Assembly (NCBI GenBank): GCA_020310875.1
Contig: CM035444.1
Location: 23,626,272 to 23,690,271, forward strand
DNA: 64,000 nucleotides
Source: Ceratopteris richardii
Lineage: Eukaryota; Streptophyta; Polypodiopsida; Polypodiales; Pteridaceae
Reading direction: 5' to 3'
This document shows positions 1-11,549 of the stretch, piece after piece. The translations under genes and the position numbers were made by a program. Numbering within the stretch: the stretch's first letter is position 1; every line of letters starts with the position of its first letter. The notes beneath the pieces were generated by a model. The model saw only the letters and a list, made by a program, of their open reading frames with translations. It was not told the DNA's origin and did no database searches.

Positions 1-3000
1 CTTTACCTGCTGCTCTCCTGGGATTTTCTCGGAATTCGGCGTACCCTTTCTAAGCGCTGCGGAACAAAGCGATGGCGACCTGCTTCTCAGCTTCAAGCGC
101 GAATTGCTGGATGCAAGTGATGCCCTCGCAGGTTGGAAACCTAGCAGAAGCAATGGCGGGGTCGTCGCGGAAGATTACTGTAAATGGTTCGGCGTCCGCT
201 GCGATGTCGAGCAGCGAGTTCAAGGCCTCGATCTATCCAACTTTTACCTGAAACAGAAGGAGGGAGAGGCTAATTTTACTGCTCTCTGTAGTTTGCCATC
301 GCTGACCTTCCTCAACCTCACCTACAATGACTTCTTCGGGTCGTTTCCTACCTCGCTGTACCAGTGCAAAAGGCTCCGCACGCTCATCCTCTCTGCTAAT
401 CTGCTAGTGGGGGATTTACCGGCTTCCATAGATGTCCTTCCTGACTTGCGCAGTCTAGATCTCTCCTACAACAATTTCACCGGCGCCATCCCTCCCTCCT
501 TTGGCAGGCTTCCCAATCTGGAGGAGCTATACCTTTTCTCCAACCTTCTCAACGACACCATCCCTCCGTTCCTGGGAAATCTCAGCAAACTGCAGCTCCT
601 ACATCTTGCGTACAATCCCTTTTCGGACTCGACTTCCATACCTGCAGAGCTTGGCAATTGCACCGAACTTACAGAAATCTGGCTAGCTCAATGCAATCTT
701 CATGGCACCATTCCTGCATCACTCGGAAATCTCAGTAAGCTCAACAATCTCGACCTCTCCACGAACTCTCTGACGGGTGAGATTCCTGCGAGCCTCACAA
801 ATCTGAAGAGCCTTGTCCAGCTTGAACTGTATAACAATCAGCTGGAAGGTCCCATCCCTCATGATTTCGGAAACCTGTCTCTGCTTGCCAACTTCGATGC
901 TTCATACAACATGCTATCAGGAGTGGTACCGGTTTCTGTCTCACATCTCCGCAGTCTAGTGAGCTTCCGCATCCATTTGAACCTCTTCTCAGGGCCTTTT
1001 CCATCAGGCCTAGAGTCTCTCCCCTCAGTCATGCATATCTCCATCTTTGGCAATAACTTCACAGGAAATTTACCCCTCAGCTTGGGTTCTGTGAGTAATC
1101 TACAGCTGGTCGACGTTTCGTCAAATGGATTCACTGGTCCCCTGCCGCCGTTCCTTTGCGCTGGAGGAGCTCTGCAGATAATGATAGCCATGAACAACAG
1201 ACTAGAAGGTCCTATACCCTCTGCGTATGGAAATTGCCCATACTTGCAGCGAGTGCGCCTCAATAACAATCGCCTCTCTGGTTCAGTTCCCTCAGGCCTG
1301 TGGGGTTCGCCATGGCTCACGCTCTTGCAGTTAGACGGCAACGACCTTGAAGGTAAGATTTCCTCCGAGATCGGAGGTGCAGTCCATTTGTCTACTTTGA
1401 AGCTGGACGGCAATCGCTTCTATGGCAGCCTGCCCATGGAGCTTTTTAGCCTGTGGAATCTGTCCTCTTTGTCACTGACCAGTAATAATTTCTCTGGAGA
1501 GCTTCCAATGGAGATAGGCAATCTGCATTTTCTTTCATATCTTGACATCCAGGCTAATTCCTTTTCCGGTGAGATCCCTCCAAGTCTTGCGAGATGCAAC
1601 CAGTTGAGTGTTCTACAGCTTGCAGACAACAGCTTTACTGGCGCAATTCCTGCGTCTTTGGGGAACCTTTCCGCCATGAATTCTCTCAACCTCTCTCACA
1701 ACCAGCTACGTGGGCGCATTCCTTCCGAGATCTCAGACTTGCGCCTAACTGTGTTCGACGTCTCTTACAATCACCTCTCCGGTCCAGTACCATCTGCTTT
1801 AGCAAATGGAGCATTTGAGGACAGCTTCATCGGCAACCCAGATCTCTGTGGGGTGAACTTGACGGGCGTCAGAAATTGCGGTCTTTCCTCTAGCAGGTGG
1901 CGATCGAGAGCAGGTATGCGGGCGATGTTCGCTGTAACAATTGCTGTTGCGATTATCCTGTTCGTTGTAGGGATGGCCTTTCTGTACAGGCTTCATGGGC
2001 CTGTAATCAGAGCAACAATTCAAGGGAAGAAAGTCTCTGCCAGCGGCACCATCTCCTTGCCGATGACGCCATGGAGGGTTACCTCTTTCCACAAGGTGCA
2101 GTACGACGAATCTGATATCGTAAGCCAGCTTAATGAAAACAACCTGATACTTGGCAGTGGCGGCGCCGGCACGGTTTACAAGGTTGTTCTGGGCAATGGG
2201 CAGATTGTGGCTGTGAAGAAGCTGAAGTCCAACAGCAGCGACGGCGGCGACGACAAGGGCTTCAAGGCCGAAGTCGAGACTCTCGGCAAGATCCGCCACA
2301 AGAACATTGTCAAGCTGCTGTGTGCTTGCTCGAACAAGGACATAAAGCTTCTGGTTTATGAGTACATGTCGAATGGTAGCCTGGGAGACATGCTGCATCG
2401 CAGCGGCGTTCGTAAGGATGAGCACGAAACAGAGTTTGTTCTGGATTGGCCAAGCCGCTACCATATAGCGCTTGGTGCTGCTCAAGGACTGGCCTACCTC
2501 CACCACGATTGCTCCCCTCCGATCGTACACAGAGACATCAAGTCCAACAATATCCTTCTCGATGAACAACTCAATGCCTGTGTGGCGGACTTCGGGGTAG
2601 CGAAGGTGATGGAAGACTGCCTCTCGGCGGATGGCACCAACTGCTCAGCTGGTTTTACAGCTCGACTGGCTGGCTCATATGGCTACATCGCCCCAGGTAA
2701 TCTTTCTGTGTGCGCTTTGTTAGCGCTTCCGAATGGCAATGTGTTGCTGTTGTCGCGATCTGAGCTTTGGCGATTGGACATGAAGTGGATCGTGCTGCAG
2801 CATCAATGTTTTCTTGGAGATGAAATGAACCGTACTGAAGTATCTATGTTTTCTTGTCCTCAGAGCATGCATACACGCCGAAGGTTACAGAGAAGAGCGA
2901 CATTTACAGCTTCGGAGTGATGCTGCTGGAGCTAGTGACGGGGAAGAAACCCGTGGAGCGGGAGTTGTTCGGCGAAAACATGGATATAGTGCGGTGGGTG

Positions 3001-3279
3001 CGGGGGAAATTGGCTGCGGGGGAGGATGTTGCAGAAGAGGTTTTGGATGCCGGATTGGGGGCGTGTTGGAAGGAGGGGATGCTGATGGTGCTGCGTGTGG
3101 CGCTGCTGTGCACATGCGCGCTCCCGCTCAACAGACCCTCCATGCGCGAAGTGGTGGACATGTTCTTCGACGCCGATCCTGGCCGCCTCTCCCCCATCGG
3201 CCCCGCCCTCAAGACCTCCAAGTCTGTGGGCGCAGCTCGTACCCACTTCCATTCTACCTTCATCACCAAGCCGTTCTGA
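1..3279 (+). CDS. LRR receptor-like kinase, 5'-partial, two exons
   Basis: This is a plasma-membrane receptor kinase that would bind a ligand outside the cell and signal through a cytosolic Ser/Thr kinase. The frame is open from base 2, with no in-frame ATG before the LRR N-cap, so the start and signal peptide lie upstream. Exon 1 is 2-2696 and exon 2 is 2864-3279; the 167-bp GT-AG intron splits the Glu codon of the APE motif. Order of domains: LRR N-cap with a CxWFGVxC-type motif, about 20 LRRs with LxxLxLxxNxLxGxIP repeats, one transmembrane segment (AMFAVTIAVAIILFVVGMAF, coded near 1920-1980), then the kinase. Kinase motifs are a GSGGAG loop, VAVKK lysine, HRDIKSNN catalytic loop (an RD kinase), DFG and, after splicing, APE. 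The layout fits subfamily XI (HAESA/HSL/CEPR-like), but the exact orthologue cannot be assigned. No disabling change is seen. Confidence 0.96.
2697..2863 (+). other. Intron of the receptor kinase gene
   Basis: GT at 2697-2698 follows CCCCAG, and the acceptor CAG ends at 2863. Splicing joins G with AG to give the Glu codon and restores GYIAPEHAYTPK, the conserved activation-segment end of plant RLKs. Without splicing the frame runs into unrelated sequence and stops at 2920. Confidence 0.93.
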
Positions 3280-3759
3280 GGCACTGTCAAAGAAACGGAA
3301 GCGTCCCTACACAGCGGTTCTATTAATCCTCCTTATCAACGAGCTTGCGGAGACTGTTTTCTACGTAGCGTCCATCATCGCCTCCACTATGAAAAACACC
3401 TTCAGACACCACTCCGAGATGATTAAGCTTGCGCATGTGCGTACATCGACTCTGATAAACCTTCGTATTTTTTTCTATATCGCTCTTCATACTCCCCCCG
3501 AGAAGAAGATCAGCATGAACATGAGCTTCCCGAGTATGACAGGCCCGTGTAATTCGTACGGGTACATGAATTATCTTCTGCTTCCTCGAGGGCATCAAGA
3601 GCGACATGCCTGCTATTTGAATCCCTAGAGAGCCTCTTGGTGTCTATGTACAGCATGTATGACGAATCATAAGAAACACACGAATCATAAGAAACAAAGG
3701 TAAAACAGATCTTTTTTGTATTTATCAAATCTTTTTCTGCATCTATGTATCAAGGTCAC
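3280..3759. other. Intergenic, includes 3' UTR of the kinase gene
   Basis: I see no convincing coding sequence here. The first 100-200 bases are probably 3' UTR. Short reading frames overlap on both strands without family resemblance. Confidence 0.5.
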
Positions 3760-3935
3760 CTTTTTTTTAGAGTACAATGAATTGGAAACACACTCACATA
3801 CCCTAGCTTGTAAGGAAGAAGCACCCACCTATCTTTGAGAGACTCATAAATGTCCAACCAAGGTTGAACTCAAGACTTCCTCCTAGAGACTCAAAGCGTC
3901 AAACCATTAGGCTACGTGGGCTTGGACATCATGAT
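3760..3935 (-). mobile_element. tRNA-derived SINE-like relic
   Basis: On the minus strand an RNA polymerase III A box (TAGCCTAATGG, 3914-3904) and a B box-like motif (AGTTCAACCTT, 3870-3860) start 44 bases apart, the spacing seen in tRNA genes. The sequence does not fold into a full tRNA because the acceptor arms do not pair. It ends in an A-run (forward T-run near 3760-3768). A tRNA head, unrelated body and A-tail are the layout of a plant SINE. No clear target-site duplication was found, so the boundaries are approximate. Confidence 0.5.
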
Positions 3936-4429
3936 GCACCCTTGTTCATCGTGAAAAGAATAATATTGTAGAGTAATATTGGGAGGTTTTCCTCTGGAAT
4001 GATCTTTGATTTGACGTAAAATTTCACTAAGAGTCTTACATGTGCGTTTTCGTCGATATTTAAGGCTATCTCATATAATGGTTAAAAATAAATAAAATTG
4101 AGATTTTTGCAAAACCATATCTACTATTAAAAAACAAAAGTTAGTGATCTTTGGCTATTGATATGTATCTATTGGTAACAAGAATTATTGGAACTATTAT
4201 AATTCTTGATTCCTTTAGGTCCTTATTGATCTTGGATTTTATCCTAGCTTTTGTAAGCGCTCTTGTCTATTCTCTTTTGTTACTTCTCTCTCTCTCTAAC
4301 TCTTTTCATCCATAAGTTCAAGTTAGAAAACTTTTTGAAACACTACAATATATGAGAGGTATACCAGGTCTTATATTGCCGCAAATACATGAGGGGCAAT
4401 TTAGCCTTGATATCGATATAAGGGCTGAT
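3936..4429. other. Intergenic AT-rich stretch
   Basis: I see no gene, RNA or recognisable element. It is AT-rich with a short CT-rich tract near 4285-4300. Confidence 0.4.
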
Positions 4430-4640
4430 ATGAATGTCGGCACAATGACATCGGTAGAAGCATTGGTATGGGCGTCCGTATAAGCATCAGTACCTATCTA
4501 GTGCTAGTTGTATAAGTATTGGTATGGGTGTCGGTATATTTTGGTTGATATAGGCATTCGTATTTACCTACAAATCAACGATATAAGCAATAGTATACGC
4601 GACGGTATGATAATGATCGGTATGAGCATCAATATGTCCT
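4430..4640 (+). repeat. Degenerate 12-bp minisatellite
   Basis: Units such as CATTGGTATGGG, CGTCCGTATAAG and CATCAGTACCTA follow one another with a period near 12 bases and recur, more diverged, up to about 4640. Purine-TATR and ATCGGTA cores are shared. The frame has stops, so this looks like a decayed minisatellite rather than a repetitive protein. Confidence 0.5.
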
Positions 4641-4845
4641 TGGACTTAAGTCTCCTCTGCTCATGACGAAAAATAACCCATTGCTAACTCCTATAATAAA
4701 CATGTAAAAGATGAGATCATCAAATATGATGTGTTTAACTTAAGCAAATTCATTCATCAAAATGATGTTTACAAACTCATGAAACATAGTTTCATACCCA
4801 TTACTACCAAAATATGATGCTTCAATCATATCTAGATATGGCTAC

Positions 4846-5265
4846 TGTTGTATAATTACATGGGTCTAAGGGGTAGAACCCTTGGGTTTCTAAGTGTGAA
4901 ACCCTTGGGATTTATGGTTTATTTATCCCTTTTAATGGGTCTTGAACCTTAGGGCTAATTCTCTAAGATTGAGTACCTTAGGCTTAATTGGAAGTTTCTT
5001 CTAGCCACTTTGCTTGTACGTGAGAGCTTGGAGAGTCTTCTTTTAGAAGCCATGTGATTTCATGTGATATCCTAAGCTTGGAAACCATGTGACCACCTTA
5101 GGGACCCATGTGATGGAAGATACACATGTCCCCTTGGGAGGGACTTACCCCCTTGGACTTGGAGCTATATATTGGAGGGGTTGGTTGGGTGGAAACACAT
5201 CTCTCATTCCTACTGTGTGGCTAGTTAGTCTTCAGTTGTGGAGGCTATGGAGTCCTCACACAACA
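4846..5265 (+). mobile_element. Copia LTR, 420 bp, lone 5' end of an element
   Basis: The block begins TGTTGT and ends ACAACA, a perfect 6-bp inverted terminal pair, and is followed one base later by a Copia-type primer-binding site. A TATA-like GAGCTATATATTGG lies near 5161-5175. No gag-pol coding sequence or second LTR of this sequence is visible downstream, so the element was truncated. Confidence 0.72.
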
Positions 5266-5266
5266 A

Positions 5267-5279
5267 TGGTATCAGAGCT
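5267..5279 (+). other. Primer-binding site (initiator-Met tRNA type)
   Basis: TGGTATCAGAGCT directly follows the LTR. TGGTATCAGAGC is the standard plant Copia PBS, complementary to the 3' end of initiator tRNA-Met. Confidence 0.75.
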
Positions 5280-5451
5280 CTTAGGTTGAGATCTATGGAG
5301 ACTTCTATCTTCGTCACTTTGCTTGTAAGCTCTTGATGAGATGCGTCGAAATTGTATTTCGGCAGCACTTCTTCATCTCTGTCGAAGTACTTCTCGCCGT
5401 ATGCAGTCATTGCTTTTGGTTAGATTAGCCAAAATTATTATGCACAACACT

Positions 5452-5524
5452 TGTAGAATCTGGGATTCGAACCCGCTACCTATCAGTACCCGCGGATGGA
5501 TGTTATCCATTGCAACAGCCGAGA
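5452..5524 (-). repeat. tRNA-like relic (A and B boxes, no cloverleaf)
   Basis: On the minus strand TGTTGCAATGG (5517-5507) matches the A box at 10 of 11 positions, and GGTTCGAATCC (5473-5463) matches the B box fully. Their starts are 44 bases apart as in a tRNA gene. The acceptor, D and anticodon stems do not pair, so it is not called a functional tRNA. It is a tRNA pseudogene or SINE head. Confidence 0.45.
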
Positions 5525-5595
5525 CAGTTGACGGGTCTTAAGCCACATCTTTCCTTCTGTTAGACGACGCGCTAAGCAATGACCAGAAGAGTGGT

Positions 5596-6244
5596 TCACG
5601 AATCGATGCTGGTGAGGAAGATGATCAGTTTTGTGGACACATTTTCCATTGCCCTCGCTTCCAAACTCTCCTGTGTTGCCGCAATAGCTTTCTCCGTCGA
5701 AGCTGTCGATGGAACCTTGTAGTTTTTCTTCTTTTCCAGCCTGCACGTTTGATCTTAGAAACTGTACAATAACGTGCGTAGCCTTCTAAGCGTCTCTAAT
5801 CCCAGGCCTGACCGATGCACATATGTGCTCAGGCATATGGATGAGTTCTCGTGTCCCCATCAACTCTGAAGCATCCATCGTTCATGGATATTATGATGCA
5901 GACATGGGCATCTCACCCTGTGCTACCCACAACTTCTGCAGGCACTTGTAGACTCCCTATGGAAGGCGTTCTACACTCAAAAGAGAGCGCTTTCATTTTC
6001 TTCATGAAGAAAGCCCCATCGAATTCTCCGTAGTCAGGCCTCAAGCTGCTGCTCCCTTTTATTGGGCCCGCATGGCTTTCCAACCCTCTAGCTGTATAGA
6101 GAGACAACGCTCTCACATCTTCGCCTTGCCGACGGACACTGCAACCATCATGGATCTCGGATGGTTTGCCTCTCTGAGTACGGGAGCCTTCGATATCGAT
6201 TGTGAACAAGGCCTCGTTTGTTTCCTGGCATGTATTTTCTTCAT
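5596..6244 (-). pseudogene. Unrecognised two-exon gene fragment
   Basis: I do not recognise the product. On the minus strand an open exon runs 6244-5917, preceded by a TTTCTTCCTGCAG-type acceptor and ending at a donor AGG/GTGAGA. A second exon runs 5740-5596 after a GTGCAG acceptor and ends at TGA. The donor leaves two bases and the acceptor supplies one, so the frame is continuous for about 155 residues. Visible peptides include GAFFMKKMKALSFECRTPS and a Glu/Ala-rich tail ending FLTSIDS. Base composition is richer in GC than the flanks. The 5' part is missing or was cut off by the Copia at 6481. It could be the end of a host gene or a captured fragment. Confidence 0.4.
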
Positions 6245-6480
6245 CTGCAGGAAGAAATGATCAAGAACGAATAGGTGTTGCTTCCCGGCAATGTTCCTCT
6301 TCTTCCGCCACCTTTTTTTACTACGAGGCACGGCGGCGAGCTAAGTGGGAGAGACGAGATGAAGAGCACACCTCTAGCTCCTATTCGACAATTTTTGATG
6401 GATGCATAAGAAATCCGAGAAGATAAGTTTATACATTTTTTAATGTCATTTTACATATTGCATATGGGTTTACTTGCTAT

Positions 6481-6711
6481 TGTTGATATATTTAGGTAGT
6501 GATGTGTGTGAACACACTAGGACCGCCGAGGCACTTTTTTCCCTCTTTAGGAGGTTTTTTTTCCCCGGCTTATATATACGCCTATTGCCCTAATGGGCTA
6601 CTTATCTTTGTACATTCTCTAGTAATACATTCAGTATTGTGTGTTTGTGCTCCAAGCTTCTTCTTCTTCCTTGTGCTGTTCGCGTGCTCCTGCAGACGTC
6701 TAACTCCAACA
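6481..6711 (+). repeat. Copia-1 5' LTR
   Basis: It runs from TGTTGATATA to TCCAACA, 231 bp, with the first and last five bases inverted (TGTTG/CAACA). A TATA box-like CTTATATATA lies at about 6568-6577. The first 147 bp match the 3' copy. Confidence 0.88.
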
Positions 6712-6713
6712 AT

Positions 6714-6725
6714 TGGTATCAGAGC
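6714..6725 (+). other. Copia-1 primer-binding site
   Basis: TGGTATCAGAGC starts two bases after the LTR end and is the initiator-Met tRNA complement typical of plant Copia elements. Confidence 0.88.
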
Positions 6726-7066
6726 AGGTCGTCGCTTCATCTAGGGCGCACTCGACACTCCTCCGTTTGTAGTCTCAGAATCGCACGAATTTTGGTGAGC
6801 ATACTCAGTGTGTTTCCGATAACAAAACGGCTTTGCTCTCTGGTGCCGAAATCGCGACCTGAGCTCGTTTCGGCCTCCGAACGCACTATCACAGTGCTTG
6901 TGCAGGCTATTTCGTCTTTTTGTGCCAAAGATATATACCAGTTTCTGTTTGCGAGTTTAAGCGTCTCGAAGTCTGCTACAGGTCTAGTAGAACTCATCTG
7001 GGTAGTTCTGTTCAACTTTTTGAGATACAGTCAATTTTCTGCATCAAGGTATTTTAGTCACCGGCC

Positions 7067-10000
7067 ATGGTTGAAAGCAGTGATGTATTCCGTATGTTGG
7101 TTGTTGAGGATAAGTTGGATGGTACCAACTACCCATTATGGGCTTATATGATGCGACATGTTTTGGTTGCAAAAGGATTGTGGAACATTGTGCAGGGTGT
7201 TGAAAGACGTCCTGTTGCACCTGTAATGACAAGTACTACAAATACAGGTGCTGGAGCTGATGAAGATGGCGTCGAAGATGATATTTCACAGATTCCTGTT
7301 CGTGCTGCTGTTTCTGTTGCACCTACTATAGAGAAAATTCGTTGGGATGGCAGAGATGCCCAGGCACATGCATTGATAGCTTTGTCTCTCAAACGTGCCA
7401 TTATTCCTCATATTCGCTCTTGCAGAATAGCTAGGGATGCTTGGGATACACTTACCACATTGTACCAAGCTAGGAATGAGGCTCGTGTTGCTTACCTCCG
7501 AAAAAAGTTGGAGAGTGAGCACATGAAAGAAGGTGATTTTATGGACAGTTTCCTAACGAAGATCAAAGATTTGAAGGAACAGTTGATTTCTGTTGATGAG
7601 GTTATACCAGATAGCTCACTTGTGCAGACCGTTATGAATGGTCTTCCTGATTCATATCAGGGTTTTGCTTCTACTCTTCGGTTGATGATGAAAGGCAATC
7701 CGAATGCCTTATCATTTGAGGAGTTAGTCTCTGTTCTATTGCAGAAAGATCAGTCCAGGCAGAACAGGTCCATTATGCGTGTTGCAGATCAAGCTAACCT
7801 GGCTAGTCAGAAGGGCAAAGGAAAATGGAGCTCTTCTACTAGTAAGCAGAAATCTGCAAATGCTGCACATTCGAAGAACCAGGATAAAGATGAGAAGAAA
7901 TCAGAAAAGCAAAAATTGTTTTGCAAGTACTATAAAGGGAATGATCATATCATAAAGAACTATCCAAAACTGGCTGCAAAAGAGGTAAAGAAAAAGGAGG
8001 CTAGAATGGTTGTTGAAGAAGCCTCTACACAAAAAACAGAGTCTGCTAATCTTGTGCAGGAAGAAGAATGGGTGTTTACTACTATTTGCAGTTTTGACCC
8101 ATCTTCTCATGAGCAGTGTATGTCTGCAGTGGACTCAGATGTTTGGTACTTTGACAGTGGGGCGACCAAACATATTACCTCACAGTGCAGTTTCTTCTCT
8201 TCACTAGAGCTTGCCCCTACAGGGAATACTGTCACATGCGCCAACAACTCCTCTTATCCTGTTATGGGAGTTGGTAAGATCATTCTGACTACTGCTGATG
8301 GTAGTTCTTTCACCTTGTCAGATGCCTTATTTGTGCCAAGGATCAAGAAGAATCTGTTATCAGTTTTTGCATTAGCCAAGATTGGCTTGGTTGTGAAATT
8401 CGTTGATGACAGGTGTACAGTTCATGATCTATCAAATGGCGATGTGATTATTGCTTCTGGCATTTTATGTCATGGGCTGTATAAGCTCATAGACTATGAA
8501 AGATCTGTGAATGATTCGGCATGTGCAGTTCATGATTCTCAGGCTATGTCAGATGCAAAGCTTTGGCATGCACGCTTTGGTCATCTGAATTTTGCTAGTT
8601 TGCTACGCCTGCAGAAATCTGATATGGTGTCTTCTTTGCCCAAGCTTGAGGCACCTAGAAAACATGTATGTGAAGGCTGTATTTTGGGCAAAATGCAGCG
8701 TTCCTCCTTTCCAAAAGATGGTTCAGTTCGGGCTACGCAGAAATTGCAGCTTGTACATAGTGATGTCTATGGTCCTATGCAGACACCCTCTTTTGGGAAT
8801 TACCTTTACTTCGTGAATTTCATTGATGATTTTTCCAGGCATGCGTGGGTATATCCACTCAAAGCAAAGTCCGAAGTGTTCATGTGCTTTAAACAGTTTT
8901 TGGTTTTGGCTGAAAATCTGTCAGCATGTAAAATGGGCACCCTCCGTTCTGATCGAGGGGGGGAATATACGTCTTCTGATTTTAATGCATTTTTGGCTCA
9001 ACGTGGGATAAAACACCAGTGTACAATGCCGTATACACCTCAACAGAATGGAGTTCCTGAACGAAAGAACAGGTCACTCATGGAAATGGCGAGGTGCATA
9101 GTAAGAGTCAGGCTTTACCACATAGTTTCTGGCTTGAGGCTGTCATGTGTGCAGCATATGTACTGAACACGTGTCCCACTAAAGCGCTGCAGTCTATCAC
9201 TCCATATGAGGCTTGGCATGACTGCAAGCCATCTGTTGCTCATCTGCGTGTTTTTGGTTGTTTGGCATATGCATTAGTGCCTGAACAACATCACAGAAAA
9301 TTAGATGATAAGACAGTAAAATGTATTTTTGTTGGGTACAGTTCTGAAAGTAAAGGCTATCGTCTGTATCATCCACAGACTAAACGCATTCTGGTTAGCC
9401 GTGATGTTGTCTTTGTGGAAGATGCTATTCAGCCATTGCTTTCATGTACTAAGGAGACATTTGTTAGCTCCAAAGACATGTATGATACGTTGATGCCTCT
9501 TTTTACAGGTGGACAGTCTAGTGCTGGTCCTAATGACGTAGCTTCTCAGCCTTTGCAGGTTTCATATGATGATGCAGATCATTCTATTTCTGATGCAGAT
9601 TTACATGATGCACTTGTTGATGAGAGAGCTGATATTGAGCAGGCAAAAACTATGCCAAAATGGCTGGTGCAGACTTTGTGTGAGAGCAAATTAGATGCAC
9701 CTTTGTCATATCGTACTCGTTCAGGCTCTCATAGTGCCTCCTTTGCATCAGATTTCTATGCTATGGCTGCGTATAGTCTCTGTGATGAGAATGAGCCTGT
9801 TTCTTTTGATGAAGAACAGAATTCAGAAAATTGGATGGTTGCCATGCAATCTGAATATGATGCTATAATGAGGAATGGTACATGGTCTTTATGTGACTTG
9901 CCTCCTGGCAAGAAGGCCATTGGCACTAAGTGGGTATACAAGCTGACGCGTAAACCTGATGGTACAGTTGACAGGTATAAGGCTAGGCTTGTTGCAAAGG

Positions 10001-11327
10001 GTTATGCGCAGGAAAGAGGCATTGATTTTGATGATACCTTTGCACCTACATGCCGTATGACTACTGTTCGGAGCATTTGTGCACTTGCCGCCCATCATGG
10101 TTGGAATGTACATCAGTTGGACATTAAAACAGCATTTCTGAATGGTGACTTGCATGAAGAAGTGTATGTTTTTTAGCCCCGTGGCTTTGTGCAGAAAGGG
10201 CATGAAAACCAGGTGTGCAGGTTAAAGAAGGCATTATATGGTTTAAAGCAAGCACCACGTGCTTGGTATGAGAAGATACATGCCTATCTCGTTCACATGG
10301 TTTTGTGAACAGTCCAACTGAAAGCACCTTATATGTTAAGCGTGCTAATGATGTGCTTCTGATCATTGTTGTCTATGTTGATGACATGCTGCTCACTGGT
10401 CCTATTGAGAAGCATATTGCTGATTTCAAGGTTGATTTGCATGCTTTTTCTGACTCAGATTGGGGGCATTTGCATCACTATTTGGGCATTCAGTTTATGC
10501 AAGTTGATGGTGGAATGGCTTTGTGTCAAACGAAATATATTGACACATTATTGCAGCATTTTGGCCTTGAAGACTGTAAGCCTATTGCCACTCCTATGGA
10601 GAAAAGGTTTACAATTGAGTCTTCATGATGCTGGAGATGCATTTGATGTTGTTCTCTATCAGCAGGCTATTGGATGCTTGATTTACTTATGCATTACTCG
10701 GCCAGATATTCAGTTTGTTGTCTCACAGATGAGCGGGTTTATGCATTGCCCAGGAGTCATGCATTGGAAGGCGGTTAAGCGCATCTTTTGCTACTCGAGT
10801 GGTACTCGGCTACTTTGGTTGTTTTATCCCAAGGGGGATCACTACCGCCAGATTTGCATGCTTTTTCTGACTCAGATTGGGCTGGTTGCTATGACACTTG
10901 TGTGTCCACCAGTGGTTTTTGCTTCATGCTTGGTAGCTCATGTATATCTTGGTTGAGCAAGAAGCAGCCTACTGTGGCCACTTCCAGTTGTAAGGCTAAG
11001 TATAGGGTAGCTTTCAGAGCGACTGTTGAGTGTGTGTGGCTCAGACGCCTTATGGCTGATTTGGGTGTTGGCCAGTCTTCTGCCACCACCATCTTCACTG
11101 ACAGTCAGAGCGCATTTGCAGTTGCGAGGAACCTTGTGTTCCATGCTCGCACTAAGCACATTGAGGTGCATTATCACTATGTCAGGGAGAGGTTCTCTGC
11201 TGGGGAGATCAGCTTGGCATATGTGCCCACGCAGGAGAACATTGCAGACCTTTTCACGAAGGCTCTGCCTAGGGAGAAGTTTGAAGCTTTCCGCAAAGCT
11301 TTGGGCTTACTTCCTTTTGTGGAGTGA
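7067..11327 (+). pseudogene. Copia-1 gag-pol polyprotein, frameshifted
   Basis: This would encode the Copia capsid and replication enzymes. ATG at 7067 opens a 699-codon frame: UBN2-type gag; a CCHC knuckle with two Cys changed to Tyr (CKYY...KNYP near 7920-7970); protease with DSGATKH; GAG-preINT (LWHARFGHLNF); and integrase with FIDDFSRH, SDRGGEY and QQNGVPERKNR. A frameshift near 9094-9110 moves to the frame 9094-10176, which holds the rest of integrase and the start of RT (LDIKTAFLNGDLHEEV). A TAG at 10174 replaces the usual Gln of the QPxGF motif. RT resumes at 10305-10628 (YVDDMLLTG), and RNase H is in 10788-11327, ending ENIADLFTKALPREKF. At least three frameshifts and one stop make it inactive. 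Confidence 0.92.
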
Positions 11328-11390
11328 TTTTCACATAGCTTGGCACTTCCGTATACATGAGTGCCAGCTCCTTGTTCACCGCATCACTCC

Positions 11391-11549
11391 TAGGGGGGAT
11401 TTGTTGATATATTTAGGTAGTGATGTGTGTGAACACACTAGGACCGCCGGGGTACTTTTTTCCCTCTTTAGGAGGTTTTTTTTCCCCGGCTTATATATAT
11501 GCCTATTGCCCTAATGGGCTACTTATCTTTGTACATTCTCTAGTAATAT
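11391..11549 (+). repeat. Copia-1 polypurine tract and truncated 3' LTR
   Basis: TAGGGGGGAT (11391-11400) primes plus-strand synthesis. The LTR starts TGTTGATATA at 11402 and matches the 5' copy to about 11549; the last 80 or so bases are absent, replaced by the reversed Copia-2. Confidence 0.88.

Larger units (their letters stand above)
6481..11549 (+). mobile_element. Copia-1, degenerate LTR retrotransposon
   Basis: The element has a 5' LTR, an initiator-Met PBS, gag-protease-integrase-RT-RNase H in Copia order, a polypurine tract and a 3' LTR cut short at about 11549. The shared 147 bp of the LTRs show about three substitutions. Several frameshifts and a nonsense codon make it non-autonomous. 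It meets a second Copia in opposite orientation exactly where its 3' LTR stops. Confidence 0.93.

Noticed and set aside
466..2569. Antisense frames across the receptor kinase exon, up to 256 codons
   Set aside because: Shadows of the LRR and kinase coding sequence; the sense frame has all family motifs and splice sites.
5452..5524. A functional tRNA gene
   Set aside because: A and B boxes are good but acceptor, D and anticodon stems do not pair.
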